From Heloderma charlesbogerti (Eukaryota > Chordata > Lepidosauria > Squamata > Helodermatidae), in assembly GCA_026122225.1 (NCBI GenBank), contig JANEZZ010002204.1, forward strand, positions 434,001 through 498,000: 64,000 nt of DNA, given 5' to 3'. The position numbers were made by a program, and so were the translations under genes. Within the stretch, counting starts at the first letter, position 1. Each line of letters begins with the position of its first letter. The notes beneath the pieces are model-generated. The model was given only the letters and a program-made list of their open reading frames with translations. It had not been told where the DNA came from and did no database searches. Positions 1 through 12,289 of this stretch are shown piece after piece.

Positions 1-556
1 TGTAGCCATGAAATTAAAAGACGCTTGCTCCTTGGGAGGAAAGCTATGGCAAACCTAGACAGCATAGTAAGAAGCAGAGACATCACCTTGCAGACAAAGG
101 TCCGTATAATCAAAGCTATGGTTTTCCCAGTAGCAACGTATGGCTGTGAGAGCTGGACTATAAGGAAGGCTGAGCGCTGAAGAATCGATGCTTTCGAACT
201 GTGGTGCTGGAGAAGACTCTTACGAGTCCCCTGGACTGCAAGGAGGTCAAATCAGTCAGTCCTAAAGGAAATCAACCCTGACTGCTCATTGGAAGGACAA
301 ATACTGAAGCTGAAGCTCAAATATTTTGGCCACCTAATGCGAAGAGAAAAGTCACTGGAAAAGACCCTGATGCTGGGAAAGATTGAAGGCAAAAGGAGAA
401 GGGGACGGCAGAGGATGAGATGGCTAGATAGCATCACCGATGCAATGAATATGAACTTGAGCACACTCCGGGAGAGAGCGGAGGATAGGAAGGCCTGGCG
501 TGCTATGGTTCATGGGGTCACGAAGAGTCAGACACGACTTAACGACTGAACAACAA
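1..556 (+). mobile_element. BovB/RTE LINE 3' end (left edge truncated by window)
   Basis: This is the C-terminal end of a BovB (RTE clade) reverse transcriptase. The frame at 289-549 carries the family's typical tail: YFGHLMRR, then LEKTLMLGKIEGKRRRGRQRMR, a WLD.ITDAM block, and a final AWRAMVHGVTKSQTRL segment. Upstream, in another frame, the DNA at about 100-250 continues the same element (the family's CWRRLLRVPW region). A TGA in the upstream coding at about 178-180 and the frame change show that the copy is dead. The copy ends in an AAC-rich tail near 556. BovB encodes an endonuclease and RT for its own retrotransposition. Its abundance in squamates is one reason for assigning the window to that group. 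Confidence 0.9.
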
Positions 557-849
557 CTTAAACAAAAGTGACAGAAGAGTCGTTTAGGCAAGTCCACTGA
601 CACAATACTGGATTTTTAGGGTCCCACAGCTCTAAAAAGGTGTTCAGTTCTTAATTTTTCTTTCCATCTTGCTTAAACAGGAAGGTTAGAAATCAGCATG
701 AAATATTTCATGTTGGGGCTTCTGAGTCAGTAAGATCTGAAATTTGCAACTGTTAACACCAAGGAATTAAGGCAATCAGAGAAGAATGGTTGGCCAGAAA
801 GTTGTTTGCAAGAAGTCTACAGTTTCACTTGAGACGTGCAAAGCCTCAT
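557..849. other. Intergenic, nothing recognised
   Basis: This is AT-rich sequence between two LINE fragments. I see no gene, repeat or regulatory pattern that I can name. Confidence 0.5.
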
Positions 850-2137
850 TTTTTATTTATTTTAAAAAATTCTTGGCCTCTTTTCAGGGTAGAAGCCCTC
901 TCAAGGCGGCTCACAGCAATAAAATACATAAAAGCAGTTAAAATATTAAAAGCGATAAAAACATAAACACAATAAAATAGCAATAAATGCAACAATAAAA
1001 GCTGACAATAAAACCAACAGCAGCAAAAACAGCAACAACAGCTGTCATATCAAGAGAAGGCCACGGTAAAATATGTTTTCAAGGCCTTATTAAAAGCCTG
1101 CAATGACAGAGCATGGCAGAACTCCAATGACAACTTGTTCCAAAGGTGTGGGGCCACTGCAGAGAAGACCCTCTCATGTGTGGTCACCCACCTAACTGCT
1201 GTCACAGGTGGGCAAATGAAAAGGGCCTCTCTTTCTGATCTTAAAGTGCGGGCAGAGTGTTATGCCTGAAGGCAGTCCTTCAAGTAACTTGGTCTCAAAC
1301 CATTTAAGGATTTAAAGGTCAAACCAGCCCTTTAAATTGGGCTTGGAAACACACTGGTAACCAGTGCAGCTAGTGCAGTATAGGCATTATGTGATCAAAT
1401 CGCCTTGCCCCCACCAATACTCAGGCAGCCACATTCTGCACCAGCTGAAGTTTCTGAACAGTCTTCAAAGGCAGTCCCACATACAGTGAATTACAGTAGT
1501 CCAACCTGTGACTAGCACGTGGATAACTGAGGCAAAGTCCGTCCTCTTCATATAGGGCCAGAGCTGGCATACCAGCCTAAACTGGTAAAATGCACTCCTG
1601 GACACCGCAGCCACCTGGGCTTCCCCATTTAGCACAGAGTCCAGGACTCCCAGACTGTGCACTTGGTCTTTTGGGGGGAGTGCAACCCCATCTAAGATCA
1701 GTTGTAAACCTCCATCTGAAGTAGATGGCTTCCCAACCCACAGTATCTCTATCTTGTCTGGATTAAGTTTCAGCTTGTTCACCTTCATCCATCCCAAAAC
1801 AGCCACTAGACACTAGTTCAAGAGTTCCACAGCCTCCCTGGGATGTGCAGATGGAAATGAGTGGTAGAGCTGAGTATCATCCACATACTGACGACATTTC
1901 AGCCCAAACCTCCTTATGACTTCCCCCAGCGGTTTCATGTAGATGTTAAAAAGCATGGGGGACAAGATAGAACCTTGCAGCACTCCACAGGCTAACAGCC
2001 ATGGGGTGGAACAGATATCCCAGTGGAATTGGCTTTTCTTCTCCAAGATAAAAAAAGCCCTAGTCCTCTTCCAGATATAGGCCCCTTCTTCCCCAAACAG
2101 CAGAATTTGGGGGTGCTTTGTAACAGAGGAAAACAAA
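850..2137 (-). mobile_element. L2/CR1-superfamily LINE, 3' part with reverse transcriptase remnant
   Basis: This is a minus-strand non-LTR retrotransposon. The frame at 1813-2136 shows the RT palm: GVLQGSILSPMLFNIYMKPL followed by CRQYVDDTQLYHS. The YVDD box carries the catalytic Asp pair, although the first Asp-side residue is usually Ala (YADD). The frame at 1465-1806 continues with KLKLNPDKIEILWVG and a LPPKDQVHSLGV block, both typical of the C-terminal half of this superfamily. The two frames are separated by a stop or frameshift near 1810, so the copy is inactive. The 3' UTR reads leftward to about 850 through an A/T-rich tail with AATAAA-like units. I cannot separate L2 from CR1 without a consensus library. 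Confidence 0.85.
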
Positions 2138-2191
2138 AGTGGCCTGTGAAGAATTCCAAAAGGATCTCTCCAAATTGAAAGAACGGCAACA
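2138..2191 (+). mobile_element. Short LINE RT fragment (CR1-like)
   Basis: About 54 bp encode EEFQKDLSKL-like residues, the thumb-side motif seen in CR1/L3-type reverse transcriptases. The fragment is wedged between the minus-strand LINE to the left and the BovB end to the right. It is too short for a firm family call. Confidence 0.4.
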
Positions 2192-2577
2192 AAAAGAATT
2201 GATGCTTTCGAACTGTGGTGCTGGAGAAGACCCTTACGAGTCCCCTGGACTGCAAGGAGGTCAAATCAGTCCATCCTAAAGGAAATCAACTCTGACTGCT
2301 CATTGGAAGGACAGATACTGAAACTGAAGCCAAAAAATTTTGGCCACCTAATGCGAAGAGAAAACTCTCTGGAAAAGACCGTGATGCTGGGAAAGACTGA
2401 AAGCAAACGGAGAAGGGGACGGCAGAGGATGAGATGGCTAGATAGCATCACTGATGCAATGAATGTGGACTTGAGCACGCTCCGGGAGAGAGCGCAGGAC
2501 AGGAAGGCCTGGTGTGCTATGGTCCATGGGGTCACAAAGAGTTGGACAATACAACTGAACAACAACAACAACAAGGT
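2192..2577 (+). mobile_element. BovB/RTE LINE 3' end, second copy
   Basis: This copy is closely similar in DNA to the one at the left window edge, but starts further downstream (5' truncated). The frame at 2303-2587 reads FGHLMRRENSLEKTVMLGK and RRRGRQRMRWLDSITDAM, the BovB C-terminus, and ends in a short (AAC)n tail near 2577. Severe 5' truncation is the usual product of LINE insertion. The minus-strand frame over the same bases is an antisense shadow. Confidence 0.9.
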
Positions 2578-3990
2578 AGCTTTGTGACTGACCTGGATTT
2601 TAAACCTGTTTTTCCCATCCTTAGTCCAACACTCCTAACCACTTACACCATGCAGCACACGGGCACACAAACAACATATTGAAGACATGAACCTGTCCTA
2701 TAGCCCTAATATATATTTTGCTGAGGCCTTTTTTTTTTTTTTTTTAGTCTTGTTTTGGGATATTTTTATAAACTCAAATGCACAAAAAGAGGAAAGCCAG
2801 TTGTCAGATGAGATTATAGCTGGTGAGAATTACAGGCACCAGTGTATCTTATACATGAAGCAGAGCTAACAACTCAATTGTAACTTTATGTAATTTTGTC
2901 ATGCCAGCCCACTTACTTAACCACCTTGAAAACTGGCCTCTCTACATTGTTCACGCTACTCCAAAATTTTGTATTTTGAATAGTTATTTAATATAAGAGT
3001 CCAGCAATACCTCAGTATGCAGATTTTAAAAACAAAATGGTACAACCAGTTTTAAATGAATAAAAGCGTGACTGTGTTTGAGAAGACGACGGAGGAGTAT
3101 AAAGGAATGAAGGAATTCAGGTGAATGCCATCAAGACTGTATTGTGAGGAGATGCAAAGACACTAAGATCACTGGGTTAATGGAAAGCATGATGCGTGCT
3201 CACAGCTCTCTGCCAAATTCTATCCTATCAGAAGCAGAGGAACTAAAGTAAGAACAGGCTCAAAATTTCCCTTACTAGACAGAACTTCCAATCAAGATGC
3301 CAGCCCAGTCAGATTCTGCTCCTAGAACACAAAACTCTGTTGTGTTTTTCCCCACCCTGCATGGGAATTTGTGCTTTCCAGCATTTGCTCTTCTACAAAT
3401 TTCCCCCAGAGCGTGGCTGGAACCTGGAAGCTGACCAAAGGAGGAGAAAAAGTAAAATCAGGCATGGTTTAACCCCTCCCCACATCTGAGACCTGAGTGG
3501 GATCCACGGGCAAAGAATCCCTTGCTCCCTATCTAAGCTTGCTGTGATTTCACATTTCAAAAATGATCAGCTCCCTAGAAACCATTTTAACTTCAGTACT
3601 TCCTTCATGTAGAAATGTATTATCTTTAATATTAGAGACAGATAATTTAAGCAGTAACTTCAGTCATTACCATGTATGGAAAATAATCAATTTTGACCAA
3701 CGTTAGCAGCTGCCAATAGTGTCATACGAGAATATACACTACAAAAATGTGCCATGTTGTTACCTTTGGCAAAAGGAAACCTTCCTAAGGCTTCTTTCTC
3801 TCCTGCACATTATGATATATTCTGTTGATTTTAGTGGCATATAACTATGCATAACTGTACATGGGATTGTAGCTTGTCACCCTGATCCTAATTCCATTTA
3901 CTTGGAAATAAGTCACTTTTATTTCAATTGAACTTGCACCCCAGTGTGTGTTAAGCCTGTAGTCAGTCAATAAGAATACCCAGTAAAACT
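2578..3990. other. Intergenic, largely unclassified
   Basis: No gene is seen. There is a 17-nt T run at 2729-2745. At about 3870-3960, a degenerate stretch resembles the 'lysine-shaped' MITE family seen elsewhere here (core TTACT-TG-GAGTAA type, with cues such as ggaaataagtcac). The rest is AT-rich unique sequence. Confidence 0.45.
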
Positions 3991-4425
3991 CCAATTAGTA
4001 CAGTTAAGACTCAGTATGTTATTTAAAGTGTTTTAAAGCCACTTTTCAAGGCTACACCCTCGCAAAGCAGCATATAAACAAGAGCATGGTCAGATACAAG
4101 ATGCAATAGCCACAGTAGCAAGAATACAGAATACTTTGTAAATTGCTTTGAACTTGCAAGCCATTGAAGGCAGCTTTAAACAGAAAGGTCTCTACTGCTC
4201 ACCTAATCACCTGCCATTGGTGATTCACACTGGCTCCACACTACCAAAAAGGCAGTACATGCCACCCTAACAGATCTTCATCGCAGGCACTCAAGAAGGA
4301 CCCCCACCATGCATCATAGTGTACGAGCAGGGTTCTATGGGTGGAGGCGGTCCTTCAAAAAACCTGGCCCTAAGCTCTTCAGTGCTTTAAAGGTTAAACT
4401 AGTCAGAATCACAAACTAGTCCCAC
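3991..4425 (-). mobile_element. Degenerate L2/CR1-type LINE 3' fragment
   Basis: The order of features resembles the 3' half of the minus-strand LINE at 850-1400: a stretch about a shortened ORF end, then 'trailing' CACC/CTGCC-rich text, then a ...TTTAAAGGTTAAACTAGTC block matching 'ggatttaaaggtcaaacc' at 1308-1325. No coding frame survives. The call rests on that similarity only. Confidence 0.45.
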
Positions 4426-5870
4426 ACTGTATTTTAATAAGACAATTTACAAATGAAAAAAAAAAAGATTTTCATTAATCAAAAGAAGAAAAGCATAGCA
4501 ATGGAAATCCCTGGAGGACTCCATTATCATGATGGCGGGTACAATCCACATGAAGGTATCAACCTGTTCAGGGAGCCTGGAAGTTGTTGTACACTGGGCC
4601 TCTTGACATTATGAGAAATGTAGCTCCCATGTGACAAAAGGCATCCAGGTCTTCCAGGCTTGGGCCATCCCTAGTACCCCACCTCTCCACAGATGGAAGG
4701 CAGTAGGGAATGTTCTGGCACCTGTTGAACATACAGCAACTTTTTGAAAGCTTCTAGGTCCTGGCACACAGCGGTAACATCGTCAGTTACACCAGGGGCT
4801 ATTTGTAATGCATTCTGAAATGGAATTCATTACAGAGGAGAACTAACAGGCTCTGCTCATTGCTACCTGTGATTAGATCTACTTTTTAAAGGAAGAGGTT
4901 TGATTTATGTGATGTTCGATTTTCTAAATGAAACAGAGCCAATCTCAAGCTTTTGCTTATTGTGGTCAAATTTATTTAAGTAGTCAAGTAATGGCTAATC
5001 CAGTTTAATCTGAATTAACATTCAGATGAAAGAGGGAGAGACAGACGGGGGTGGGGAGTCAGAATATAATCCAGAGGATGCTGGAAAAAGCCTATTCTGG
5101 AAATCTTTGACCTGATGCAAGTTTGGCAACTGAACCTTTACATTCAGTATGGCTACAGAATTGCTAAACAGTACAGGTATATTTTTACATCTCCATCATA
5201 AGCACACACAACCATGAAGTGGGCTGCATGTATCCTTTCCCCCCCTGCTCGTTCAACCTTTTTCTTCCTTGTGGCATTGCTTTATCCATATTTATAAGTT
5301 AACCCGTATTAATATGATTTTCACTTTTGGTCAAATACGGGGCCATTTTTAGCATTATAAATCAGGAAAACACTATAAAATAGCTGGGAGCTGAGGTTGT
5401 CCTACTGATTGCGTGCAGAGTGGTCAGATCCAGGCATAAAATACACTGCTGGGTTGTTCTTTAGCGGCTGCAGGGTAAAATGTCTCAGCTGGATCTAGTT
5501 ATATGCAAGAAGCTGTAGGCTCTATTAGGTATTGTAACAAATGTCACATTGCTAAGAGCTTTGATATATCTTGCTGCCCATGTACCATAATCACATAGAA
5601 AAGAGACCTATTGCCCTCAAATCATGACCTTATATTGCAGATAGGATAAATACTGTGGAAAAGTGCTTGCACTACAATACCTTAGGTATGAAAATGACAA
5701 TTCTCCTACTGTGTAACTCTTAACAGGAAACTGTATTGAAATGAAATGCTAGAATGAGATGTTGCTAGGTCCATTGTGAGGCTTATCAATTTCTAAGTGC
5801 TAATTGGCATTCATGTGCTGGCTCTATTTTCTTAATAGATGAATACTTAATATCACTAAAAATGGCATGG
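4426..5870. other. Intergenic, nothing recognised
   Basis: AT-rich unique sequence with a short A-run near 4455-4466. I see no gene, no recognisable repeat and no RNA gene. Confidence 0.5.
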
Positions 5871-6400
5871 ATTTATAGCAGTACATAGCTGCTCAATGGC
5901 ACCCAGTTCAGACAGAAGGTCCGGATGCACCTGTGGCCACTCAGTGTCAGCGTTCTGATGTGTGGTGCTCTGGAACATGTCTTGCTGATCCAAGATATAT
6001 GTCTCCATTAGTGCCATGTGCCACTCTGGCTGCATGGGAGGAAGGGGGAAGAACAGCAAGGCTGGCTGGGGCTGTGTCGCCTGAGGATCTTGTCTTGTGG
6101 GTAAATGGGATGCCAACAAGGTAGGATGGAAAGCACAGAGTTAGCCAGCTACTATTGGGAGTCCTATAAAACCCTCCCCTCCCATGGGCCCACCCTCTGA
6201 CATCCCACTCCTGTCAGTGGTCAGCTGCCTGGCTACACATTGGGTGGCTATTGCTGGGTGGCTATTGTGCAGGAGGGGCTGCTGTCCATTCATGGTATGG
6301 AGCAGCCTTGGCTGCCTGTGTCAGCTGAGGCTGTCCTGTCCGTCAACTGGGATTCTGCCGCAACTCAGTCCACTATTTGAAGGAAGTTTGAAAATTTTGG
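5871..6400. repeat. GC-richer unclassified segment, possible old transposon
   Basis: The base composition rises sharply against AT-rich flanks. The segment has overlapping short frames on both strands (5856-6119 minus, 5933-6124 and 6184-6462 plus) and a local direct repeat of GGGTGGCTATTG at about 6240-6270. None of the frames shows a domain I recognise. The compositional jump suggests inserted DNA. I do not assign a family. Confidence 0.3.
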
Positions 6401-7273
6401 GAACGCGCTGTTATTCCATGGGATGTGTACAAATATACACAATGTTGCCCACAATATGCTGATAATCCCAAGCTATTTTCAGAGTAAGAAATGTTGACTT
6501 CTGCAGCACTTGTTTCTCATTCAATTGACTGATCAAGTTTCATATGACCAAGCCATTTAACTCACTAAGGAGTAAAGATGGAGCTAAAAAAAGGAAAAAA
6601 AGAAAAAATCCTCTCCCATAGACAAGGATTTACTTCCTTCAGTTATGTCCTCTTGCTTCTATTTCTATTGAGCTATGTGAGCTGAAGCTACATGTTTTTT
6701 TGTAACATTGGTGACATTCAAATCATTTTCTGACAGAAACAGAAGTCTACAGAAGAGCTTATATACTGGAAATATTCAGATTTAGCCTTTTTATACCTCT
6801 TTCTACAATTTTGCTTTCCCTTTTCTGAGAAGTAAGAAACTGAGATCAGCCTTTGGTAGCTTTGGAGCAGACCAGTTTCCTTTGGAGGAGAAAGCACTGG
6901 AGACTTATGGTGTCTTAGGGAAAACCTTTCTTTGCAAATGTACATGTTGAGAGGGAACAGTAGGAATGTTAAAAGATATACAGCATCACCCCAGATTCAT
7001 AAAAATCCAAGAGGCTGTAAACACGAGGCTGCTTTCTTCTCTTTTTTCTACCCCTACTTAGCATCCTAGCTGTATAATCAACTTCACTTATTCAAGTTGA
7101 TGAGACCGGTTAAGTCCAATCCTAAATTACGAGAGTTGCAGAAATAAAATGGTGCCCCAACATTAGTTGTCTATTCATTACACTTAAACACACACACACA
7201 CACACCCCACACACCATTTAGCTGTGGCTACTGAGCAATTTGTTGATCTGGGGTTATTGGTTGCAAGCTTTTC
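6401..7273. other. Intergenic, with a (CA)n microsatellite
   Basis: Unclassified AT-rich DNA. A short (CA)n run lies at about 7187-7205. Confidence 0.5.
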
Positions 7274-7720
7274 ATAGAATCATGGAATCATAGAATAGTA
7301 GGGCTGGAAGGGGCCCACAAGGCCATCGAGTCCAACCCCCTGCTCATTGCAGGAATCCAAGTCAGAGCATCCCTGACAGATGGCTCTCCAGCCTCGTCTT
7401 AAAGGCCTCCAGTGTGGGAGAGCCCACCACCTCCCCAGGTAATTGGTTCCATTGTCATATTGCTCTTACAGTCAGGAAGTTTTTCCTGATGTTCAGCCGG
7501 AATCTGGCTTCCTGTAACTTGAGCCCATTATTCCGTGTCCTGCACTCTGGGATGATCAAGAAGAGATCCTGGCCTTCTTCTCTGTGACAACCTTTCAAGT
7601 ACTTGAAGAGCGCTATCATCTCTCCCCTCAGTCTTCTCTTCTCAAGGCTAAACATGCCCAGTTCTTTCAGTCTCTCTTCATAGGGCTTTGTTTCCAGTCC
7701 TCTGATTATCTTTGCTTTTC
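7274..7720 (-). mobile_element. CR1 LINE 3' end
   Basis: The left edge reads ATAGAATCATGGAATCATAG, which is the reverse complement of the ATTCTATG octamer repeats that terminate CR1 elements. The following text (CTGGAAGGGGCC, then GAGTCCAACCCCCTGCTC, then a TCAGGAAGTTTTTCCTGATG hairpin-like segment) is classic CR1 3' sequence. The element therefore lies on the minus strand, with its 3' end at 7274 and a 5' truncation near 7720. The minus frame at 7455-7655 covers the last RT residues and is decayed. Confidence 0.9.
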
Positions 7721-7918
7721 CTTATGAGCAAAGTTATTTTGTTCTTTGGTCTTACTGGATCACCAGAATAAATATGAACTTTATGTGAATATACCATATT
7801 TCAAGTTTTTTGTAAGGCTGATGAACTGTGGGTATAGATACAAAGTTTCTATAACATTTTCCACTAGTAAAAAATGGTACATGCTATATTAGGACAGTTT
7901 TTTAACATTGGTGACATA

Positions 7919-8170
7919 GAGAGCCAGTGTGGTGTAGTGGCAAGAGTGTTGGACTAGGAGCTGGGAGATCTGGGTTCTAGTCCCCACTCGGCCATGGAAG
8001 CTCACTGGGTGACTTTGGGCCAGTCACAGACTCTCAGCCCAACCCACCTCACAGGGTTGTTGTTGTGAGGATAAAATGGAGAGGAGGATGATAATGTAAG
8101 CCGCCTTGGGTTCCTTGCAAGAGGAAAAAAGGCGGGGTATAAATGCAAATAAATAAATAAATAAATAAAT
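7919..8170 (+). mobile_element. tRNA-derived SINE with LINE-like tail and (AAAT)n end
   Basis: The 5' part has the GTGGTGTAGTGG start and a B-box-like GGTTCTAGTCC (about 7974-7984), the internal RNA polymerase III promoter of tRNA-derived SINEs. The middle contains GGGTGACTTTGGGCCAGTCA and CTCACAGGGTTGTTG. The 3' tail reads GTAAGCCGCCTTGGG, AAAGGCGGGGTATAAATG and (AAAT)n. That tail matches L2-type LINE 3' ends in the window, consistent with a SINE mobilised by partner LINE machinery. Confidence 0.85.
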
Positions 8171-9290
8171 TTATTACTCCCAGTGGCACTTCCTTTTAAT
8201 TCTGAAGTCTCAAGGAAACTTTCAGAAATATTTGTTGTTATTCTTGCATTGTTAGTATTGAAAACTTTCTGCACAATGCAGCAACTATTACCAGTTCTTA
8301 TTATTTATATAGTACTAATCTAAACTTTCAGCATTTTGTGGGTTGGTGAACAGGATTAGAACTGGGAAGTGGACTGGAGAAGCCTTGTCAAAGGCTTGCA
8401 ACTTTGAGCCTGTTTCTTAATATAAGACCTAATCAATTCATAGACTAAAAATTGCTCTTTGCATTTTTCATGGACGATTTACTTCTTGGGAGAAGAAACA
8501 AGTTCCAGTATCCACTTTAGATTTATGTATTCATTAAAACATTTACATTATTGTGAAGAAATACCATGTATATAACTGTTGCTGTTCTGTAAATACTCTG
8601 CCTGGCCTCTGAGAGGCTATAATATAGCCTAAGGCCTAGTGGTGTTACTGTGTTGAAGGCCTATTTTGTAGTAGCTGCTTGGTATTTTTATTTATTTATT
8701 TATTTCATTTCTATACCGCCCAATAGCCGAAGCTCTCTGGGCGGTTCACAAAAACTAAAACCAAACAACACTTGTTGGTGACTTCTGAAGGGGGAGAGAC
8801 AGACAGACAATCGATCGTAATATCTTTAGATGGGGCCTTGATCAAATACATTTGATTCTGATGGGCTGAGCTCTTTATCAAGCTGAAAAAGAGCAGTTGG
8901 TCAATTACAGTCAACAGTTAAAGAGTTGACAGTTAGGGATTCAGAGATTCGGTTGTTAAGAGAGAGGGAGGGAGAAGATCTGCTAGTTGGTGGGTGGTAT
9001 TATAGAAAGACTAGGAGAAAGCTGAAGAGAAAGTGAATAGCTATGGCCTGAATATTAAGCTATTCCTTCTCTGTGGGATAACCATATGTGGCTGGAGAAG
9101 ATCAGGAGTAGGGAGCAGGTGGCTGTTATGCCAGAAGGCTGCTCTAGATTTTTCCAGAAGTAATTAAAACCCAGATAAATGGTCCAAAGAGCCAGAAATA
9201 CAACAGGAGAAGCTTTTGGAGTCAGAGGAAGACTATGCCCAAGAGCTGGACCTGGTTTAGGGAATTCAGCTTGAGGTAAAAGAGTAATGA
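8171..9290. other. Intergenic; small L2-type 3' tail at about 8690-8760
   Basis: Mostly unclassified. At about 8690-8760, a (TTTA)n run leads into CTATACCGCCCAATAGCCGA and GGGCGGTTCAC. This is the reverse complement of the 3' UTR of the L2-type LINE seen at 25430-25480, so it is a very short minus-strand LINE end. Confidence 0.6.
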
Positions 9291-9423
9291 GGGTGCAATC
9301 CTATGCACATTTAGATGAGGAAAAGTTCTACCACTCCCAGCATTCCCCAGCCAGTATGGTTGGCTGGGGAATACTGGGAGTTGTAGGCTTTTTCTTTGTA
9401 TAAACATGCCTAGTATTGCACCC
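9291..9423. mobile_element. Palindromic MITE, family A, copy 1
   Basis: This is a 133-bp foldback element. The left arm starts GGGTGCAATCCTATGCA, and the right arm ends with the reverse complement TATTGCACCC. The centre is CCCCAGCCAGTATGG / TTGGCTGGGGAATACTGGGA. The right flank is TAA and the left flank is TGA, a decayed form of the TAA duplication seen at two other copies. The element is non-coding and non-autonomous. Confidence 0.85.
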
Positions 9424-12289
9424 TAAGAGAACTGGTAGTAGCAGAAAAGAGTCAGTTTGTGGAACTCTGAGTTATAGTAGCAGGGAGTTCCTTAGGCCCT
9501 GAAATATATGCATTTGCTAAATAACAGGAATCCCCATAGGTGGGATTGCTCAGTGAAAGAGGAGTTTCCCCATTGGTGGTGAAGGCACTGGACAGAAAAT
9601 GCCATATAACTATACATTTCCAGATCAAAATGTAATGCCCACCATGACTTCAAACATTCAAATTAAAAACAAGATGGAACCACCAAAATTAATACAATAA
9701 AACAACAGACAAAATAACAAATCAATCACACCAAAAACATATAAAAAGGAGCCACTGACAAAACTTGATATTGCTCGGGTCAAAGGTCTTCCAGAATAAA
9801 AGGGCCTTTAAGTTACAGTGAAACATTAGATGGGATGAATCCAAATGGATCTTCTGGGGCAGAGTTGAGTTCCATAAACTAGCCTGATCATCTGCTGGAG
9901 GAGAAGGGGGAGCAGGACTGAGTATAGCTCTGTCCTTTGCCCCTTCCCCCAGTAGGCAATCAGCACTGTCAAAACTGACATCACAACTCATGTGTTTGGT
10001 AGGGAGATCTCATGTGCCGGAACCCAAAAGCAAAAAAAGTAACAGCTGCACCAATTGAATTCCCAATGAGTTTTGACACTTGGTCTTTATCAAGGGAAAA
10101 TCTCTTAGAGATTCTTTTGGAGTATTCCCTCTCTCTTGCTTCTTCCAAAGAACACTGAAAAGTATTCTACCTCGGTCCAGAGATTTGGTTCACATGTCAT
10201 TACTGTAGCAGAATAGCAAAAATTTGGGACAAGGAATTGCAGAAAAAGCCATGACATGACTACTAGAAACTCATGTAGATGTCACCTCATCTTCCTCTCC
10301 CAAGAAAGAGATTCTCAAATTTCCACCAAACCAAATTTCACATAAAATTGTGTTGTGGGCCCACAGATACAGTTCTTTATTTGAATACATGCTGTTCTTT
10401 ACTCACTTCATTCAGTCAGGTCCTTCTAGGACCAAAACGCTCCCCTCCTGCAAGTACTGGCAAGAAAATGAGATACCCCCTTCTAACAGGGGTGCAGAAA
10501 CTGAGGCCTGGGGGCCAAATTCAGCCTTTTGGGGGTCCCATGCTCTTTCCCATGGCCCACCCCTTTCCCCCAACCACCAATCGTTGGGTGGTTTCCTGGC
10601 TTTTGTGCAATTTGAAATGACTCTCCTAAGGGTTAGTTACTGGCAGTAAGAGCTTGAAGCTAAAATATGCTGGTATATTTGGCCCTAACCCTTTTGCCTT
10701 CAATCCCATCCACCAGTGGAATGTGGTCCCCAAGAACTTCTCCAAAATGGAATTTTGTCCTCTGGCTGAAAGATGTTATCCACCCATGAGTTAGAGTCAA
10801 GAGCTGAAGAGATATTACTCTTCTTCCCATTTCTTCTGGGAGGAGTGTCAACCATATTACATGTGCACATGTTGCCCTGGCAGAGCAGTTGTGATTCTGG
10901 CAGAGACTCAACAAAAATGCTGAACCTGAAAAAGGAGTTGATAATACTAATACAATCCTGACTATGTTTATGATTCAAGTTCCTAGTTAACAATTTTTAA
11001 TGGAATTTGAAAAGGGCAAAAATGTCTAGTTTGTCATACTCCTAATAAGCTTCCATTTATATGCTCCGTAGCATTAAAACAGTTTTGTTACAAAGAGGCA
11101 TTAGCATAGTTTATTCTACAGCACGATTTCCAAAAAGGCCTATCATGCTGTTTTTCAAAAAGCCACAATGGTTTGGGGAAAGGGGGGAAAAATAAACAGA
11201 ACAAAACCAAAATGGTGAGAGCCATTTTGACACAAACATTGATGAGACCACTGCGACATGGAATGATGTCTTTGCCAATGTGTGGTAAATTATGTTTATT
11301 ATTTTAACAGTATAATTTGGAGGCTGTGGCTCCAGATTTATTATTGCCTCAGTAATGAGATGTTTATGGGAGCAGCAGAATGTATTACTATATTAAGCAT
11401 TTTGTTGTAGTTTGGATTCAAATGACCAATTTTCTAACCACGTGGCCATTAAAAAAACTCCCCCCCCCCCCATCAGTTCTATATGGAACAAATTTATCTC
11501 AGGCCATCATGCTTTTAGCAAGTCAGATTTTTTAAAAATGTAAATGCCTGGTGGCTTTACAGCCAATAGTATATCCTGACCTTCAAAATTATCTTATTCC
11601 CCAAGGTCCTGTATCCAATTATTAAAAAGCCCAAATCATCTGTCTTTGGGTTAACAGAAATGATAATGTTAATCCATCTATCGCACAAAATCCAAAAGTT
11701 GCAACAGGTTCATACCTTTATTAGGATCAACTAAAACACACACAAAACAATGAGCAAGCTTTTGAATTCTCCAGAATTCTTCTTTAGATAAGATGTTAAA
11801 CAAATGAGGGCAGGGTAGGGAGAGAAAGCTAGGCATAATGTTGTTGTCCTGAAGCCTACAGTTTGTAACAGTCTTAAGATAGAGTGAAGGAGGAGTTATA
11901 CACATGCAACCAGATCTTAGTAAAGCCTTGATATGCTGTAGCAGGTATCTTCATACTATAATGCAATAGAAATATTTTCCATCTGTCAGCAAATAACAAA
12001 GAGGTGGACAAGCAGATCTCTATTCCACCATGTGGCACCATTAATGAGAAGAACCTGCTCTCTGCCTTCACTGATCTCTCTGTAGCTAGTTAAAGGGAGT
12101 GGGGAGGAATATATGGGAGCAGATGCTCCATATGATATACAGGACCCAGTCCATTTAAGGCTTTAAAAAGCAGCCCAGTACCTTGGAAGCAAATAGGCAG
12201 TGAGCACCATTGAGCAAGTGTAATCCTGTTTCAACTCAGGAGCAATTCAACTGTTTTCAGTGGGCTTACTCTCAGGTAATGCTGTATAG
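9424..12289. other. Intergenic, mostly unclassified, with old MITE pieces
   Basis: No gene is seen. At about 10490-10570 the text GAGGCCTGGGGGCCAAATTC resembles an eroded hAT MITE. At 11459-11471 there is a C run. About 12130-12240 holds a faint trace of an L2-type LINE 3' region, and about 12225-12290 holds a piece of the CAGTGGGCTTACT(C)TCAGGTAA MITE family. Everything else is AT-rich unique sequence. Confidence 0.45.

Noticed and set aside
2266..2574. 102-codon minus-strand frame with a hydrophobic start
   Set aside because: It is the antisense of the BovB tail. The same shadow recurs at the other BovB copy (252-464).
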